From Oscillospiraceae bacterium (GTDB lineage: Bacteria; Bacillota; Clostridia; Oscillospirales; Oscillospiraceae), in contig SVMG01000012.1 of NCBI GenBank assembly GCA_015067545.1, positions 1-51,504 on the forward strand: 51,504 bases of DNA, in the 5' to 3' direction. The position numbers and the translations under genes are program-made. The notes under the pieces are model-generated. The model made no database searches, had not been told where the DNA came from, and saw only the letters and a program-made list of their open reading frames with translations. Below are positions 1-8,174 of the stretch, in pieces (within the stretch, counting starts at the first letter, position 1; every line of letters begins with the position of its first letter).

Positions 1-9
1 TTTCCTGCC

Positions 10-195
10 TTAGTCAGCCTTGGCGGCCAGGACCTGACGGCCATTGTAAGAGCCGCAAGCCTTGCAAGCTCTGTGGGGCATGACGGGCTCACCGCACTTG
101 GGGCAAACGGCCACGCTGGGAGCAGACAGCTTCCAGTTGGAGCCACGACGCTTATCACGACGGGCCTTGGATACTTTACACTTAGGGACAGCCAT
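10..195 (-). CDS. rpmF: 50S ribosomal protein L32
   Basis: Structural protein of the large ribosomal subunit. The protein starts [17 protein letters not shown], the classic bacterial L32 N-terminus, and carries a zinc-ribbon pattern CPKCGEP followed by CKACGSYNG. The ATG chosen lies behind AAGGAGGTG on the minus strand; an in-frame ATG seven codons upstream would put that ribosome binding site inside the gene. About 61 residues is normal for the family. It lies just downstream of the DUF177 gene on the same strand, the pairing conserved in most bacteria, so the two are probably co-transcribed. Confidence 0.97.
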   Translation of the reverse strand: MAVPKCKVSKARRDKRRGSNWKLSAPSVAVCPKCGEPVMPHRACKACGSYNGRQVLAAKAD

Positions 196-243
196 GGATG
201 ACACCTCCTTGGTCAAACTGCTTTTTGCAGCATTCTTATGGTT

Positions 244-744
244 TTACTTCTCGAGAAGCTGCTTCAAAGCAGCAAAACGGGGATCGCACTCCTTTTGGCA
301 ATTACAAGGACCATCATTGAGATTCTTGCCGCAACGGCAGCAGAGTCCCTTACAATCTTCCTTGCACAGCAGCTTGGAATCCATGTTCAGCACAAAAACC
401 GTGCGGACAATATCTTCCAGATCTGCATTATCGCCCACCAGAGGGAACACCCATTCATCTTCATTTTCTTCATTGCTCAGCTCAGTCACCAGCACCACAT
501 TGATGGGAAGGTCCACATCCTTCTCAAAATCCCGGGCACAGCGGTCACAAACGCCATGAAGAGTGGTTTTTACCTGACCGGTCATCATCAGTACACCTGC
601 GGTGTTGCGCACTGTGCCGGATGCCAAAACCTGCTCACTTACCGGAAAGCTTTCGCCATATTGAAGATCACTTAGGTCCACGCTGGTGGAAAAGGGAATC
701 GATGCACCGGGACAGTCTATGATCTTAGAAAGTCCTAAAAGCAT
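244..744 (-). CDS. DUF177 (YceD-like) protein, rpmF partner
   Basis: Member of the DUF177/YceD family, which sits next to rpmF across bacteria and is linked to large-subunit rRNA/ribosome assembly; its biochemical role is not settled. The N-terminal half is a beta-rich domain with a CDRCARDF motif (about residue 70). The C-terminus has a second cysteine cluster, CKEDCKGLCCRCG then CNC, which suggests metal binding. The start at MLLGLSK follows GAGGGGG; a longer in-frame start reaches into the promoter and is unlikely. Length (166 aa) fits the family. Confidence 0.9.
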   Translation of the reverse strand: MLLGLSKIIDCPGASIPFSTSVDLSDLQYGESFPVSEQVLASGTVRNTAGVLMMTGQVKTTLHGVCDRCARDFEKDVDLPINVVLVTELSNEENEDEWVFPLVGDNADLEDIVRTVFVLNMDSKLLCKEDCKGLCCRCGKNLNDGPCNCQKECDPRFAALKQLLEK

Positions 745-775
745 AGTTTCCCCCTCCTCGCAGTCATGCTTAGAT

Positions 776-804
776 ATTATATAGCCCTTTGCGCCATTTG
801 TCAA
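776..804 (-). promoter_or_regulatory. Promoter of DUF177-rpmF
   Basis: Read on the minus strand this is TTGACA, a 17-bp spacer, and TATAAT, a perfect sigma-A consensus. It lies about 30 bp upstream of the DUF177 start and should drive both genes. Confidence 0.85.
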
Positions 805-928
805 ATGTTATTTTTATAAAAAATGTAATTTCCGCCATGTTTTTTTCCGTTCTATTCCTGCTGGGACGGGCATACCTTGTTGTAGACCATGGCAGGAGCC
901 TGAATCCTGCCGGATGAGGAGGCAGGCT

Positions 929-2392
929 ATGGAAAATATTTATGCTGACATCGCCGCCAGGACCGGCGGAAACATTTACATAGGGGTGGTTGGCCCGGTA
1001 CGTACCGGCAAATCCACACTGATCAAACGCATCATGGAGGAGCTGGTGATCCCCCGGATCGATGATCCTTACCGAAAAGAGCGCGCCCGGGATGAATTGC
1101 CCCAAAGCGGCTCCGGGAAGACCATCATGACCTCGGAACCGAAATTTGTCCCGGAGGAAGCCATCGAGATCTCTCCGGACGGGAAAGTAAAGCTCCGGGT
1201 TCGGATGATCGACTCTGTGGGCTACATGGTGCGCGGTGCGGTGGGTGCTGACGAGGACGGCATTCCCCGTATGGTCACCACACCCTGGTACGACCATGAG
1301 ATCCCCATGACGGAAGCGGCAGAACTGGGCACAAAAAAGGTAATGGAGGAGCATTGCTCCATCGGCCTTGTGGTCACCACCGACGGCACCGTCACCGACA
1401 TTCCCCGCTCCGATTACATAGAAGCGGAGCGTCGGGCGATCCTGGACATGAAGGCTACCGGAAAACCGTTTTTGGTGATCGTCAACACCCGATCTCCCAA
1501 CTCCCCTGCTGCTAAGGAAGTCAAGGAATATCTGCTGGGCGAATTCGGTGTGGATGCGGCGGTTGCTGACTGTCAAGCCCTGGACAGCGACGGCATCACC
1601 GGGCTTTTGCGTGATCTGCTCTATGCATTTCCAATGCAGGAACTGAAAATTTACCTACCCCGCTGGATGGATGCTTTGGAGGCTGATCACCCTGTAAAAG
1701 CAACTCTGAACGAGATCCTCCTGCAATGTGCGAAAAACATTGGCCCTCTTGCACAGGCAGAAGGTGTGCTTGCCGCTTTGAAAAATGTGGAACAGCTGCA
1801 AAGCTACACGATCCGAAATATCGACCTGGCCACAGGCTCGGTATCCTGTGTGCTCCAATTCCCGGAGAGTCTGTTCTATCAGATCCTCAGCAGCAAGGCA
1901 GGCATTACCATCACCACCGATGCCCAGCTTCTGCAGTTGCTGACGGAGCTTAGTCAAATTAAAAAGGAATATGACAAGATCTCCGATGCCCTGTCTGCAG
2001 TCAAGGCCACCGGCTACGGTATCGTCATGCCAAGCGCTGAGGAAATGGCCCTGCAAACTCCGGAGGTCCTGCGTAAAAACGGTGCATTTGGAGTAAAGCT
2101 CAAGGCAGGCGCGCCATGCATCCACATGATCCGTGTAGATATCGATACTGAGATTAGCCCCATGGTGGGCAGTGAGCAGCAGTCTCAGGATCTTATTTCC
2201 TATCTTACCGGAGAGGATCCTGATAAGCTGTGGCAGAGTAATATTTTTGGCAAATCCGTATATGATCTGATCCAGGAGGGGCTCACCGCTAAGGTCATTC
2301 GGATGCCCGAAGATGTGCGCACCAAATTCCGGGGCACTTTAAGCCGCATCGTCAACGAGGGCGCAACGGGCTTGATCTGTCTGATCCTGTAA
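929..2392 (+). CDS. spoIVA: Stage IV sporulation protein A
   Basis: ATP-hydrolysing coat morphogenetic protein that polymerises on the forespore outer membrane and anchors the spore coat, working with SpoVM in Bacillus. The N-terminus (NIYIGVVGPVRTGKST, residues 15-30) contains the Walker A loop; RMIDSVGYMV further on matches the Walker B/G3 region. The remainder aligns in character with the SpoIVA middle and C-terminal domains and ends in the short hydrophobic LICLIL tail. 487 aa compares with about 492 in Bacillus. The start follows GAGGAGG by six bases. CATACCTT at 871-878 resembles a sigma-E -10 element, but the -35 is weak, so this is only a candidate. Shows the organism has the endospore programme. 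Confidence 0.96.
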   Translation: MENIYADIAARTGGNIYIGVVGPVRTGKSTLIKRIMEELVIPRIDDPYRKERARDELPQSGSGKTIMTSEPKFVPEEAIEISPDGKVKLRVRMIDSVGYMVRGAVGADEDGIPRMVTTPWYDHEIPMTEAAELGTKKVMEEHCSIGLVVTTDGTVTDIPRSDYIEAERRAILDMKATGKPFLVIVNTRSPNSPAAKEVKEYLLGEFGVDAAVADCQALDSDGITGLLRDLLYAFPMQELKIYLPRWMDALEADHPVKATLNEILLQCAKNIGPLAQAEGVLAALKNVEQLQSYTIRNIDLATGSVSCVLQFPESLFYQILSSKAGITITTDAQLLQLLTELSQIKKEYDKISDALSAVKATGYGIVMPSAEEMALQTPEVLRKNGAFGVKLKAGAPCIHMIRVDIDTEISPMVGSEQQSQDLISYLTGEDPDKLWQSNIFGKSVYDLIQEGLTAKVIRMPEDVRTKFRGTLSRIVNEGATGLICLIL

Positions 2393-2395
2393 ATT

Positions 2396-2424
2396 AAAAA
2401 GCCGGCTGTATGCCGGCTTTTTTT
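2396..2424 (+). terminator. Rho-independent terminator of spoIVA
   Basis: GCCGGC, a five-base loop and GCCGGC, followed by seven Ts and preceded by five As. It begins a few bases after the spoIVA stop. Confidence 0.9.
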
Positions 2425-2493
2425 ACGCTTCTTTCCAAATATTCTCTGCGCAAATGGTTTTCAGGAGAATTCCACCCTATGTTGAAAAAAACC

Positions 2494-2522
2494 TTGCATT
2501 TTCTATATTTATATGTTAGTAT
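2494..2522 (+). promoter_or_regulatory. Promoter of the pheST T-box transcript
   Basis: TTGCAT, 17-bp spacer, TAGTAT. Transcription would begin near 2530, immediately before the T-box stem I. Apart from this promoter, the gene-free stretch 2393-2817 holds the spoIVA terminator and the T-box leader. Confidence 0.65.
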
Positions 2523-2529
2523 ACATCTG

Positions 2530-2791
2530 TTATATGCAAAAAGCGAAGATTGGGCTGCCTTGTATTGGTTTGCGATTTCAGCGAGAGCGGGATGGTGAGA
2601 GCCGCTTGCGTGCAATGCCGGGCCTTCTCCCATGAGCCGCCGCCTGAAAAACAAGTAGGGTGCGCCGGGTGATCCCGTTACAGGTCTATGGTGTGTTTGC
2701 ACCAAAAAGCTGCGCTTATTAAGCGAATTGCGGGTGGTACCGCGGAAGGAATGCCTTTCGTCCCGATTGTGGGATGGGAGGTTTATTTTTT
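2530..2791 (+). promoter_or_regulatory. T-box leader (Phe specifier) of pheST
   Basis: Transcription-attenuation leader that senses uncharged tRNA. The T-box GGGTGGTACCGCGG sits at 2732-2745. Stem I has the typical AGCGAGAGC...GGTGAGAGC apical region. On its 3' side the putative specifier codon TTC (2625-2627), in GCCTTCTCCCATGAGCC, reads phenylalanine, matching the downstream genes. The competing terminator pairs CCTTTCGTCCC with GGGATGGGAGG (about 2754-2782) before a T-rich run. Uncharged tRNA-Phe would bind and prevent that terminator from forming. Confidence 0.93.
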
Positions 2792-2817
2792 ATACAACCT
2801 TTTAGGAGGAAATCGAT

Positions 2818-3861
2818 ATGAAGCAACAACTGGAAAATATCCGGGTACAGGCTTTGGCTGCACTGGATGCCGCTGAAACGCCGGCTGCGCTGGAAGAACT
2901 GCGTGTCAGTCTTTTGGGTAAAAAGGGCGAGCTGACCGCCGTTCTGAAGCAGATGGGCAAGCTCAGCCCCGAGGAACGCCCCATTATGGGTCAGGTGGCC
3001 AACGCTGTCCGCGCGGACATTGAAGCCAAGCTGGAAGAGCGTAAGGCTATCATCAACGCCGCTGTGCTGGAGCAGAAGCTGGCAGCAGAAGCCATCGATG
3101 TTACCATTCCCGGCGATGAGGTCACCATGGGTCATGAGCATCCCATGAATCAGGTGCTGCAGACCATCAAGGATCTGTTTGTCGGCATGGGTTACACCAT
3201 CGTGGACGGCCCGGAAGTGGAGCTTTCTGACTACAACTTCACCAAGCTGAATACTGAGGAGGGTCACCCCGCCCGGGATCGCAGCGACACATTCTATTTC
3301 ACCGACGACGATTCCGTGCTCCTGCGTACGCAGACCAGCTCCATGCAGATCCGTGTCATGGAAAACGCCAAGCCCCCCATCTGCATCCTCGCGCCCGGTC
3401 GTGTGTACCGCAAGGACGAGGCCGATGCCACCCACTCCCCCATGTTCCATCAGATCGAGGGTTTGGTAGTTGCCGAGAATATCACCATGGGCAACCTGAA
3501 GAGCGCTCTGGTTACTGTGATGAAACAGATCTACGGACAGGATGCTGTGATGCGTTTCCGTCCCCACCACTTCCCCTTCACCGAGCCCAGCTGCGAAATG
3601 GACATGCAGTGCCACAAGTGCCACGGCACAGGCGAAGTGGACGGACAGGTATGCTCCACCTGCCACGGTGAGGGCTGGATCGAGCTGCTGGGTGCCGGCA
3701 TGGTGCACCCCAAGGTGCTGTCCGGCTGCGGCATTGATCCTGAGAAGTACTCCGGCTTTGCCTTCGGCATGGGTCTGGAGCGTATGGCCATGGGCCGTCT
3801 GAAGATCACCGACCTGCGTCTGATCTTCGATAACGATGTACGGTTCTTGAATCAGTTCTAA
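2818..3861 (+). CDS. pheS: Phenylalanyl-tRNA synthetase alpha subunit
   Basis: Catalytic subunit of the alpha2-beta2 class IIc enzyme that charges tRNA-Phe. The N-terminal coiled-coil (about residues 1-90) binds tRNA; the class II core follows. Motif 2 is FRPHHFPFTEPS and motif 3 GFAFGMGLERMAM. 347 aa is normal. Odd point: between motif 2 and the HPKVL segment is a CxxCxGxG-(8)-CxxCxGxG insertion (cysteines near 265/268 and 279/282), which looks like a DnaJ-type zinc knuckle; cysteine-bearing versions of this loop occur in other PheS proteins. AGGAGG precedes the ATG. pheT follows after 12 bases. Confidence 0.97.
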   Translation: MKQQLENIRVQALAALDAAETPAALEELRVSLLGKKGELTAVLKQMGKLSPEERPIMGQVANAVRADIEAKLEERKAIINAAVLEQKLAAEAIDVTIPGDEVTMGHEHPMNQVLQTIKDLFVGMGYTIVDGPEVELSDYNFTKLNTEEGHPARDRSDTFYFTDDDSVLLRTQTSSMQIRVMENAKPPICILAPGRVYRKDEADATHSPMFHQIEGLVVAENITMGNLKSALVTVMKQIYGQDAVMRFRPHHFPFTEPSCEMDMQCHKCHGTGEVDGQVCSTCHGEGWIELLGAGMVHPKVLSGCGIDPEKYSGFAFGMGLERMAMGRLKITDLRLIFDNDVRFLNQF

Positions 3862-3873
3862 GGAGGGATAGAC

Positions 3874-6261
3874 ATGAAACTCAACAGAAAATGGCTGAAC
3901 GAGGAGTTCGTGGATCTGTCCCACGTCTCCGATAAAGAATATGTGGAGACCATGACCATCTTCGGCCAGAAGGTGGAGACATGGGAACGCATGGACGCAG
4001 AAATCAAGAATGTAGTGGTCGGCAAGGTGGTTTCCATCGTCCGCCACGAGAATTCCGATCACATGTGGGTCTGCCAGGTGGATGTTGGCGGCGAAGAGCC
4101 TGTCCAGATCGTCACCGGCGCGCAGAATGTAAAGCAGGGTGACCTTGTCCCCGCTGCTCTGCACAATTCCTACCTGCCCGGCGGTGTGCATATTACCAAG
4201 GGCAAGCTCAGAGGTGAAGTTTCCAATGGCATGCTCTGCGGTCTGGAGGAGCTGGGTCTGACTCTGAATGACTGTCCCAGCGCCATTTTGGACGGCATTT
4301 GGATCCTCAATGACGAGGATTGCCAGATCGGCGACGATATCAACAAGGTCATCGGCAACGACGATACCATTGTAGAATTTGAGATCACCAACAACCGCCC
4401 CGATTGCTATTCCATCATCGGCCTGGCCCGGGAATCCGCTGCTGCGTTCGGCCTGCCTATGAAGCACCATGAGCCTGTTGTCAAGGGCAGCAATGCCGGC
4501 TCTATCTACGAAAAGCTGGATGTGGAAGTGCCCGCCACCGAGCTGTGCAACCGCTACACTTCCCGGATGGTCACCAATGTCAAGATCGGCCCCTCACCCA
4601 AGTGGCTGCGTCAGCGCCTGCGCGCCAACGGCGTGCGCCCCATCAACAATATCGTTGACATCACCAACTATGTGATGCTGGAATACGGCCAGCCCATGCA
4701 CGCCTTCGACTACCGCTATGTTTCCTCCGGAAAGATCGTGGTGCGTGAGGCAACTGAGGGCGAGACTCTCACCACCTTGGACGGCAATGTGCGGAATCTG
4801 AAGGCCGGCATGCTGGTCATCGCTGATGACGAGCGGGCCATCGGCCTTGCCGGTATCATGGGCGGCGAAAACTCGGAAATTATGGATGACACCACCACTG
4901 TCGTCTTTGAATCTGCTAACTTCAACGGCACTTCCATCCGTCAGACTGCCCTGGCTCTTGGCATGCGTACCGATGCTTCCGGCAAGTTTGAGAAGAACAT
5001 TGATCCCATGATGACCGTTCCTGCTGTGGAGCGGGCCTGTGAATTGGTGGAGCTGTTGGGCTGCGGCGATGTAATGGACGGCATCATCGATGTACTGAAC
5101 TATGTTCCCGAAGCAAGAACTGTCAAGCTGGAGCCCGAGAAGATCAACAATCTGCTGGGGACGAGCATTTCCCGTGAGGATATGGTCAAGTATCTGAACA
5201 ATCTGGAGATCAGCGTAGAGGGCGACGATATCCTTGTTCCCTCCTTCCGTCCTGACCTGGTGCACATGGCAGACATTGCTGAGGAAGTGGGCCGATCCTT
5301 CGGTTACAACGAGATCCCCACCACCGAGCTGAAGATGGCTACCCAGGGCGGTTACTCCCCCATGATGCTCCTGGAAAGCAAGGCAGGTGCGCTGTGCCGC
5401 AGCCTGGGCTTCAACGAGATCATCACCTACTCCTTCGTCTCCCCCGCTATTTTCGATCAGATCCGTTTGCCCAAGGATTCTGCGCTTCGCAATGCCTTGA
5501 AGATCCAAAACCCCCTTGGCGAGGATACTTCCATCATGCGTACCATTGCCCTGCCCTCCATGCTGGACATTCTGGCCCGCAACAGCGCATACCATAATAA
5601 ATCTGCAAAACTCTATGAAATGGCCAAGATCTATCTGCCTGTGGAGGGTCAGACCCTGCCTCAGGAGCCCAAGATGCTGGTTCTCGGCTCTTATGGCGCA
5701 AACGAGACCTTCTTCACCCTCAAGGGCGAGCTGGAAGCCATTTTTAAGGGCCTGCGTATTCAAAAAGCCACCTATACCGCAGTCAAGGACAATCCCACCT
5801 ATCATCCCGGCCGGTGTGCCAAGGTGACCGTGGGCGGCGTAGATGTGGGCTTTATCGGCCAGGTGCATCCCCTGGTTGCTCAGAACTACGACATTGACGG
5901 CGATGTTTACTGCGCAGAGATCAATTTCACCAAGCTGTTCGACCTGGTTTTGCCGGATGCCACCTATACCCCCCTGCCCAAGTATCCCACGGTCAACCGC
6001 GACCTGTCCTTCCTGTGTGATGAGACTGTGACCGTTGCAGATGCAACCGACGTGATCACCGGCTCTGCCGGCAAGCTGCTGCGTGATGTAAAGCTGTTTG
6101 ACATCTACCGGGGCACCGGCATTCCCGAAGGCAAGAAGAGTATGGCCTTCTCTTTGGCCCTTCGTGCAGACGACCGCACCCTGACCTATGCGGATTCTGA
6201 GGCTGTCATGTCCAAGGTCCTGGCAGCATTGCACGAAAAGCTGGGTGCAGTCCTTCGTTAA
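3874..6261 (+). CDS. pheT: Phenylalanyl-tRNA synthetase beta subunit
   Basis: Non-catalytic partner of PheS that recognises tRNA and edits Tyr-tRNA-Phe. Domain order is typical: an EMAP/OB-type tRNA-binding domain (about residues 40-150, NVVVGKVVSIVRHENSDHMWVCQV), B3/B4 editing region (about 210-380), B5 domain (about 400-475), the synthetase-like core, and a C-terminal FDX-ACB anticodon-binding domain (from about 700, PKYPTVNRDLSFLCDE). 795 aa is full length. The AAGGAGGG site is in the 12-bp gap after pheS, so the two are one T-box controlled transcription unit. Confidence 0.97.
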   Translation: MKLNRKWLNEEFVDLSHVSDKEYVETMTIFGQKVETWERMDAEIKNVVVGKVVSIVRHENSDHMWVCQVDVGGEEPVQIVTGAQNVKQGDLVPAALHNSYLPGGVHITKGKLRGEVSNGMLCGLEELGLTLNDCPSAILDGIWILNDEDCQIGDDINKVIGNDDTIVEFEITNNRPDCYSIIGLARESAAAFGLPMKHHEPVVKGSNAGSIYEKLDVEVPATELCNRYTSRMVTNVKIGPSPKWLRQRLRANGVRPINNIVDITNYVMLEYGQPMHAFDYRYVSSGKIVVREATEGETLTTLDGNVRNLKAGMLVIADDERAIGLAGIMGGENSEIMDDTTTVVFESANFNGTSIRQTALALGMRTDASGKFEKNIDPMMTVPAVERACELVELLGCGDVMDGIIDVLNYVPEARTVKLEPEKINNLLGTSISREDMVKYLNNLEISVEGDDILVPSFRPDLVHMADIAEEVGRSFGYNEIPTTELKMATQGGYSPMMLLESKAGALCRSLGFNEIITYSFVSPAIFDQIRLPKDSALRNALKIQNPLGEDTSIMRTIALPSMLDILARNSAYHNKSAKLYEMAKIYLPVEGQTLPQEPKMLVLGSYGANETFFTLKGELEAIFKGLRIQKATYTAVKDNPTYHPGRCAKVTVGGVDVGFIGQVHPLVAQNYDIDGDVYCAEINFTKLFDLVLPDATYTPLPKYPTVNRDLSFLCDETVTVADATDVITGSAGKLLRDVKLFDIYRGTGIPEGKKSMAFSLALRADDRTLTYADSEAVMSKVLAALHEKLGAVLR

Positions 6262-6293
6262 ACATCTGTTCACAAAAAATTTCACGATAGGGC

Positions 6294-6322
6294 TTTACAC
6301 TTCGCTATTTTTGGGATATAAT
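6294..6322 (+). promoter_or_regulatory. Promoter of ireB
   Basis: TTTACA, 17-bp spacer, TATAAT, ending about 30 bp before the ireB start. Confidence 0.85.
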
Positions 6323-6351
6323 ACCACTATCACCATTAGGAGGTCGAAATC

Positions 6352-6597
6352 ATGACGGACCAAAGCACACAAAAATTCACAGTCCCCTGCGATGACCGGG
6401 ACAGCATGCGCCGGATCCTGCGCACGGTGTTCGACGCTCTGCAGGAAAAGGGTTACAATCCCGTTAATCAGATCGTCGGCTATCTTCTGACCGAGGATCC
6501 CACCTATATCACCAATTACAACAATGCCCGGAGCATGATCTGCAAGCTGGATCGTGACGAATTGTTACAGGAATTGGTGCGGCAGTATCTTGCCTGA
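6352..6597 (+). CDS. IreB family regulatory phosphoprotein (UPF0297)
   Basis: 81-residue protein matching the IreB/YrzL family (DUF965), including the hallmark stretch [20 protein letters not shown] and the [10 protein letters not shown] segment. In Enterococcus IreB is a substrate of the PASTA kinase IreK and restrains cephalosporin resistance; that role is family knowledge, not visible here. AGGAGG precedes the ATG. In many Firmicutes it neighbours ruvX, but here it has its own promoter and terminator and stands alone. Confidence 0.93.
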   Translation: MTDQSTQKFTVPCDDRDSMRRILRTVFDALQEKGYNPVNQIVGYLLTEDPTYITNYNNARSMICKLDRDELLQELVRQYLA

Positions 6598-6605
6598 TCC
6601 ATCGC

Positions 6606-6642
6606 CAAGAGGCTTTTGCCACGGCAAAAGCCTCTTGTTTTT
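6606..6642 (+). terminator. Terminator of ireB
   Basis: CAAGAGGCTTTTGCC pairs with GGCAAAAGCCTCTTG around a two-base loop, followed by a T-rich run. Very stable. Confidence 0.92.
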
Positions 6643-6727
6643 CAATTTTTTTTAACTTCATACTCCCCTCCGTCTTACAAAATCCAAAATCTGAAACTGG
6701 TAATTAATTGAAATAGTTTCAAAAGTG

Positions 6728-6756
6728 TTGACATTTTGGTTACAAAGTGTTACAAT
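6728..6756 (+). promoter_or_regulatory. Promoter of the small unknown gene and NlpC/P60 gene
   Basis: TTGACA, 17-bp spacer, TACAAT, about 30 bp before the next start codon. Confidence 0.82.
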
Positions 6757-6785
6757 CTGATCATCGTTTACAGGAGGCAACCGGA

Positions 6786-7070
6786 ATGGCTGATGAAATT
6801 CTTACCTATAAGGGTCATCCGCTGATGCGGAAGGACAATTTGATCTATTATGGATCCATGGCCGACTCCCACATCATCATGCTTCAGATCCTGGAGACCA
6901 AGAAGGTCGGCGATCTGGATGTGGCTACCAAGGTATCCGTTCAGCTTCAACTTACTGATCCCGCAGCAAAGAGCCGCGACCGGATCGTAAAGAAAAGCGA
7001 AAAGGACGGCCTGTACACAGCGTTGGATTTTGGCTGTGTTTGGCTGGAGCGTGCATTAGCAGGCAAGTAA
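6786..7070 (+). CDS. Conserved small protein of unknown function
   Basis: 94-residue soluble protein with no signal peptide, membrane segment or motif that I can assign. It has mixed charged and hydrophobic composition and reads as a compact alpha/beta domain (YKGHPLMRKDNLIYYGSM near the start). The start MADEIL is favoured over an upstream in-frame ATG because AGGAGG lies nine bases before it and the promoter overlaps the longer form. It is 26 bp upstream of the cell-wall hydrolase gene and shares its promoter, so a link to wall biology is possible but unproven. Confidence 0.7.
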   Translation: MADEILTYKGHPLMRKDNLIYYGSMADSHIIMLQILETKKVGDLDVATKVSVQLQLTDPAAKSRDRIVKKSEKDGLYTALDFGCVWLERALAGK

Positions 7071-7096
7071 AATTCTCGTAAGACGGAGGGCAACGT

Positions 7097-8065
7097 ATGA
7101 AGCGTATTCATCGTGCCGCCAGCCTTGTGCTGGCGTTGTTTATTATAATAGGTATTACCGCACCTACGGCAAATGCCTCAAGCCGGTACTTGAAAAACGG
7201 AATCGGATTTGTGACCGCTTCCTCTCTGCGGCTTCGCAGCAGCGCATCTTCCACCAGCGAAACATTGGATTACGCATCCGGAAATGACGTGGCTGTGGTT
7301 CTCGGCAAGACCGGAAGCTGGTACAAAGTCAATTATAATCTGCAGATCGGTTACATGCACCAGGACTACCTGGACAACAACACCCGCGAAAACGGTGAGC
7401 TGGGCTATGGCAAGATCAATGGCAACAATGTTAAGGTCCGCAGCGGCCCCGGCACCGGCTATCCCATTCTGACTGCTGCATACAAAGGTGACAGAGCTTA
7501 CATCATCGGCATCAACAACCAGTGGTTTAAGGTAATTTTCGGTGAGCACATCGGTTACATCCGTAGTGACTATGTGGATCTGACCGAGATCCCCTATGAA
7601 AATGCCGATTCAACCAAGTCTCCCCTGTTCTTCCGAAGCGGTGTATCCACCGGTATCAAGCCCAGCGTGGAAGCCCTGCAGGAAAGCACCGGCTCTACCT
7701 TGGTATCCCGACTCATTAACACCGCAAAAAAATACATTGGCGTTCCCTACAAATGGGGCGGCACTACCCCCAAGGGCTTTGACTGCAGCGGTTTTGTGCA
7801 GTATGTGTATAATGCTCACGGAATCACGATTCCCAGAACCAGCAGCACGCAGTACTACGAGCTGAAGCATAAGGTATCAAAATCCGACCTTCAGCCCGGC
7901 GATCTGGTATTCTTCAACACCAGCGGCAAGGGCGTGTCTCATGTGGGAATGTATATTGGTGACGGTCAGTTTATTCACTCTGCTGCCAGCAAGGGCATCG
8001 TTATTGCAGATCTGTTCACCAACTACTGGATGAATCTTTACCTCGGCGCTCGTCGCGTTCTGTAA
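7097..8065 (+). CDS. Secreted SH3-domain NlpC/P60 peptidoglycan endopeptidase
   Basis: Exported cell-wall hydrolase. A signal peptide covers about residues 1-27 (hydrophobic LVLALFIIIGI, cleavage near ANA/SS). Two bacterial SH3 repeats follow, each with the SLRLRSSASS or NVKVRSGPGTGYP start (about residues 38-95 and 107-165), expected to bind the wall. The C-terminal NlpC/P60 domain has the catalytic triad candidates Cys230 (FDCSGFV), His282 (SHVGMYIG) and His294 (FIHSAA). It should cut gamma-D-Glu-diamino acid bonds in stem peptides. Full length at 322 aa. Confidence 0.93.
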   Translation: MKRIHRAASLVLALFIIIGITAPTANASSRYLKNGIGFVTASSLRLRSSASSTSETLDYASGNDVAVVLGKTGSWYKVNYNLQIGYMHQDYLDNNTRENGELGYGKINGNNVKVRSGPGTGYPILTAAYKGDRAYIIGINNQWFKVIFGEHIGYIRSDYVDLTEIPYENADSTKSPLFFRSGVSTGIKPSVEALQESTGSTLVSRLINTAKKYIGVPYKWGGTTPKGFDCSGFVQYVYNAHGITIPRTSSTQYYELKHKVSKSDLQPGDLVFFNTSGKGVSHVGMYIGDGQFIHSAASKGIVIADLFTNYWMNLYLGARRVL

Positions 8066-8071
8066 ATCATT

Positions 8072-8106
8072 AACGGCCATTGGCTTTTCGCCAATGGCCG
8101 TTTTAT
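8072..8106 (+). terminator. Terminator after NlpC/P60 gene
   Basis: AACGGCCATTGGC and GCCAATGGCCGTT pair around a TTTTC loop, followed by TTATT. Confidence 0.9.
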
Positions 8107-8118
8107 TCACCTCATCGC

Positions 8119-8170
8119 TGTCATTGCGAACCAGCCCTCAGGCTGGTGTGATCACTGGCTCGGAATGACA
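8119..8170. repeat. REP-like palindromic intergenic element
   Basis: The 52-bp stretch starts TGTCATTGCGA and ends TCGGAATGACA, near inverted copies of each other, with an inner CCAGCC...GGCTGG hairpin. Elements with TGTCATTGCGA ends resemble dispersed REP-type repeats seen in many gut genomes. Only one copy is present in this window, so its repeat status rests on resemblance. Confidence 0.5.
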
Positions 8171-8174
8171 TTAA

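Noticed and set aside
2719..6285. Long minus-strand frames (563-583 residues) across pheS-pheT
   Set aside because: They are antisense to well-identified synthetase genes, start without ribosome binding sites and are rich in Leu/His/Gln as expected for antisense readings of GC-rich genes.
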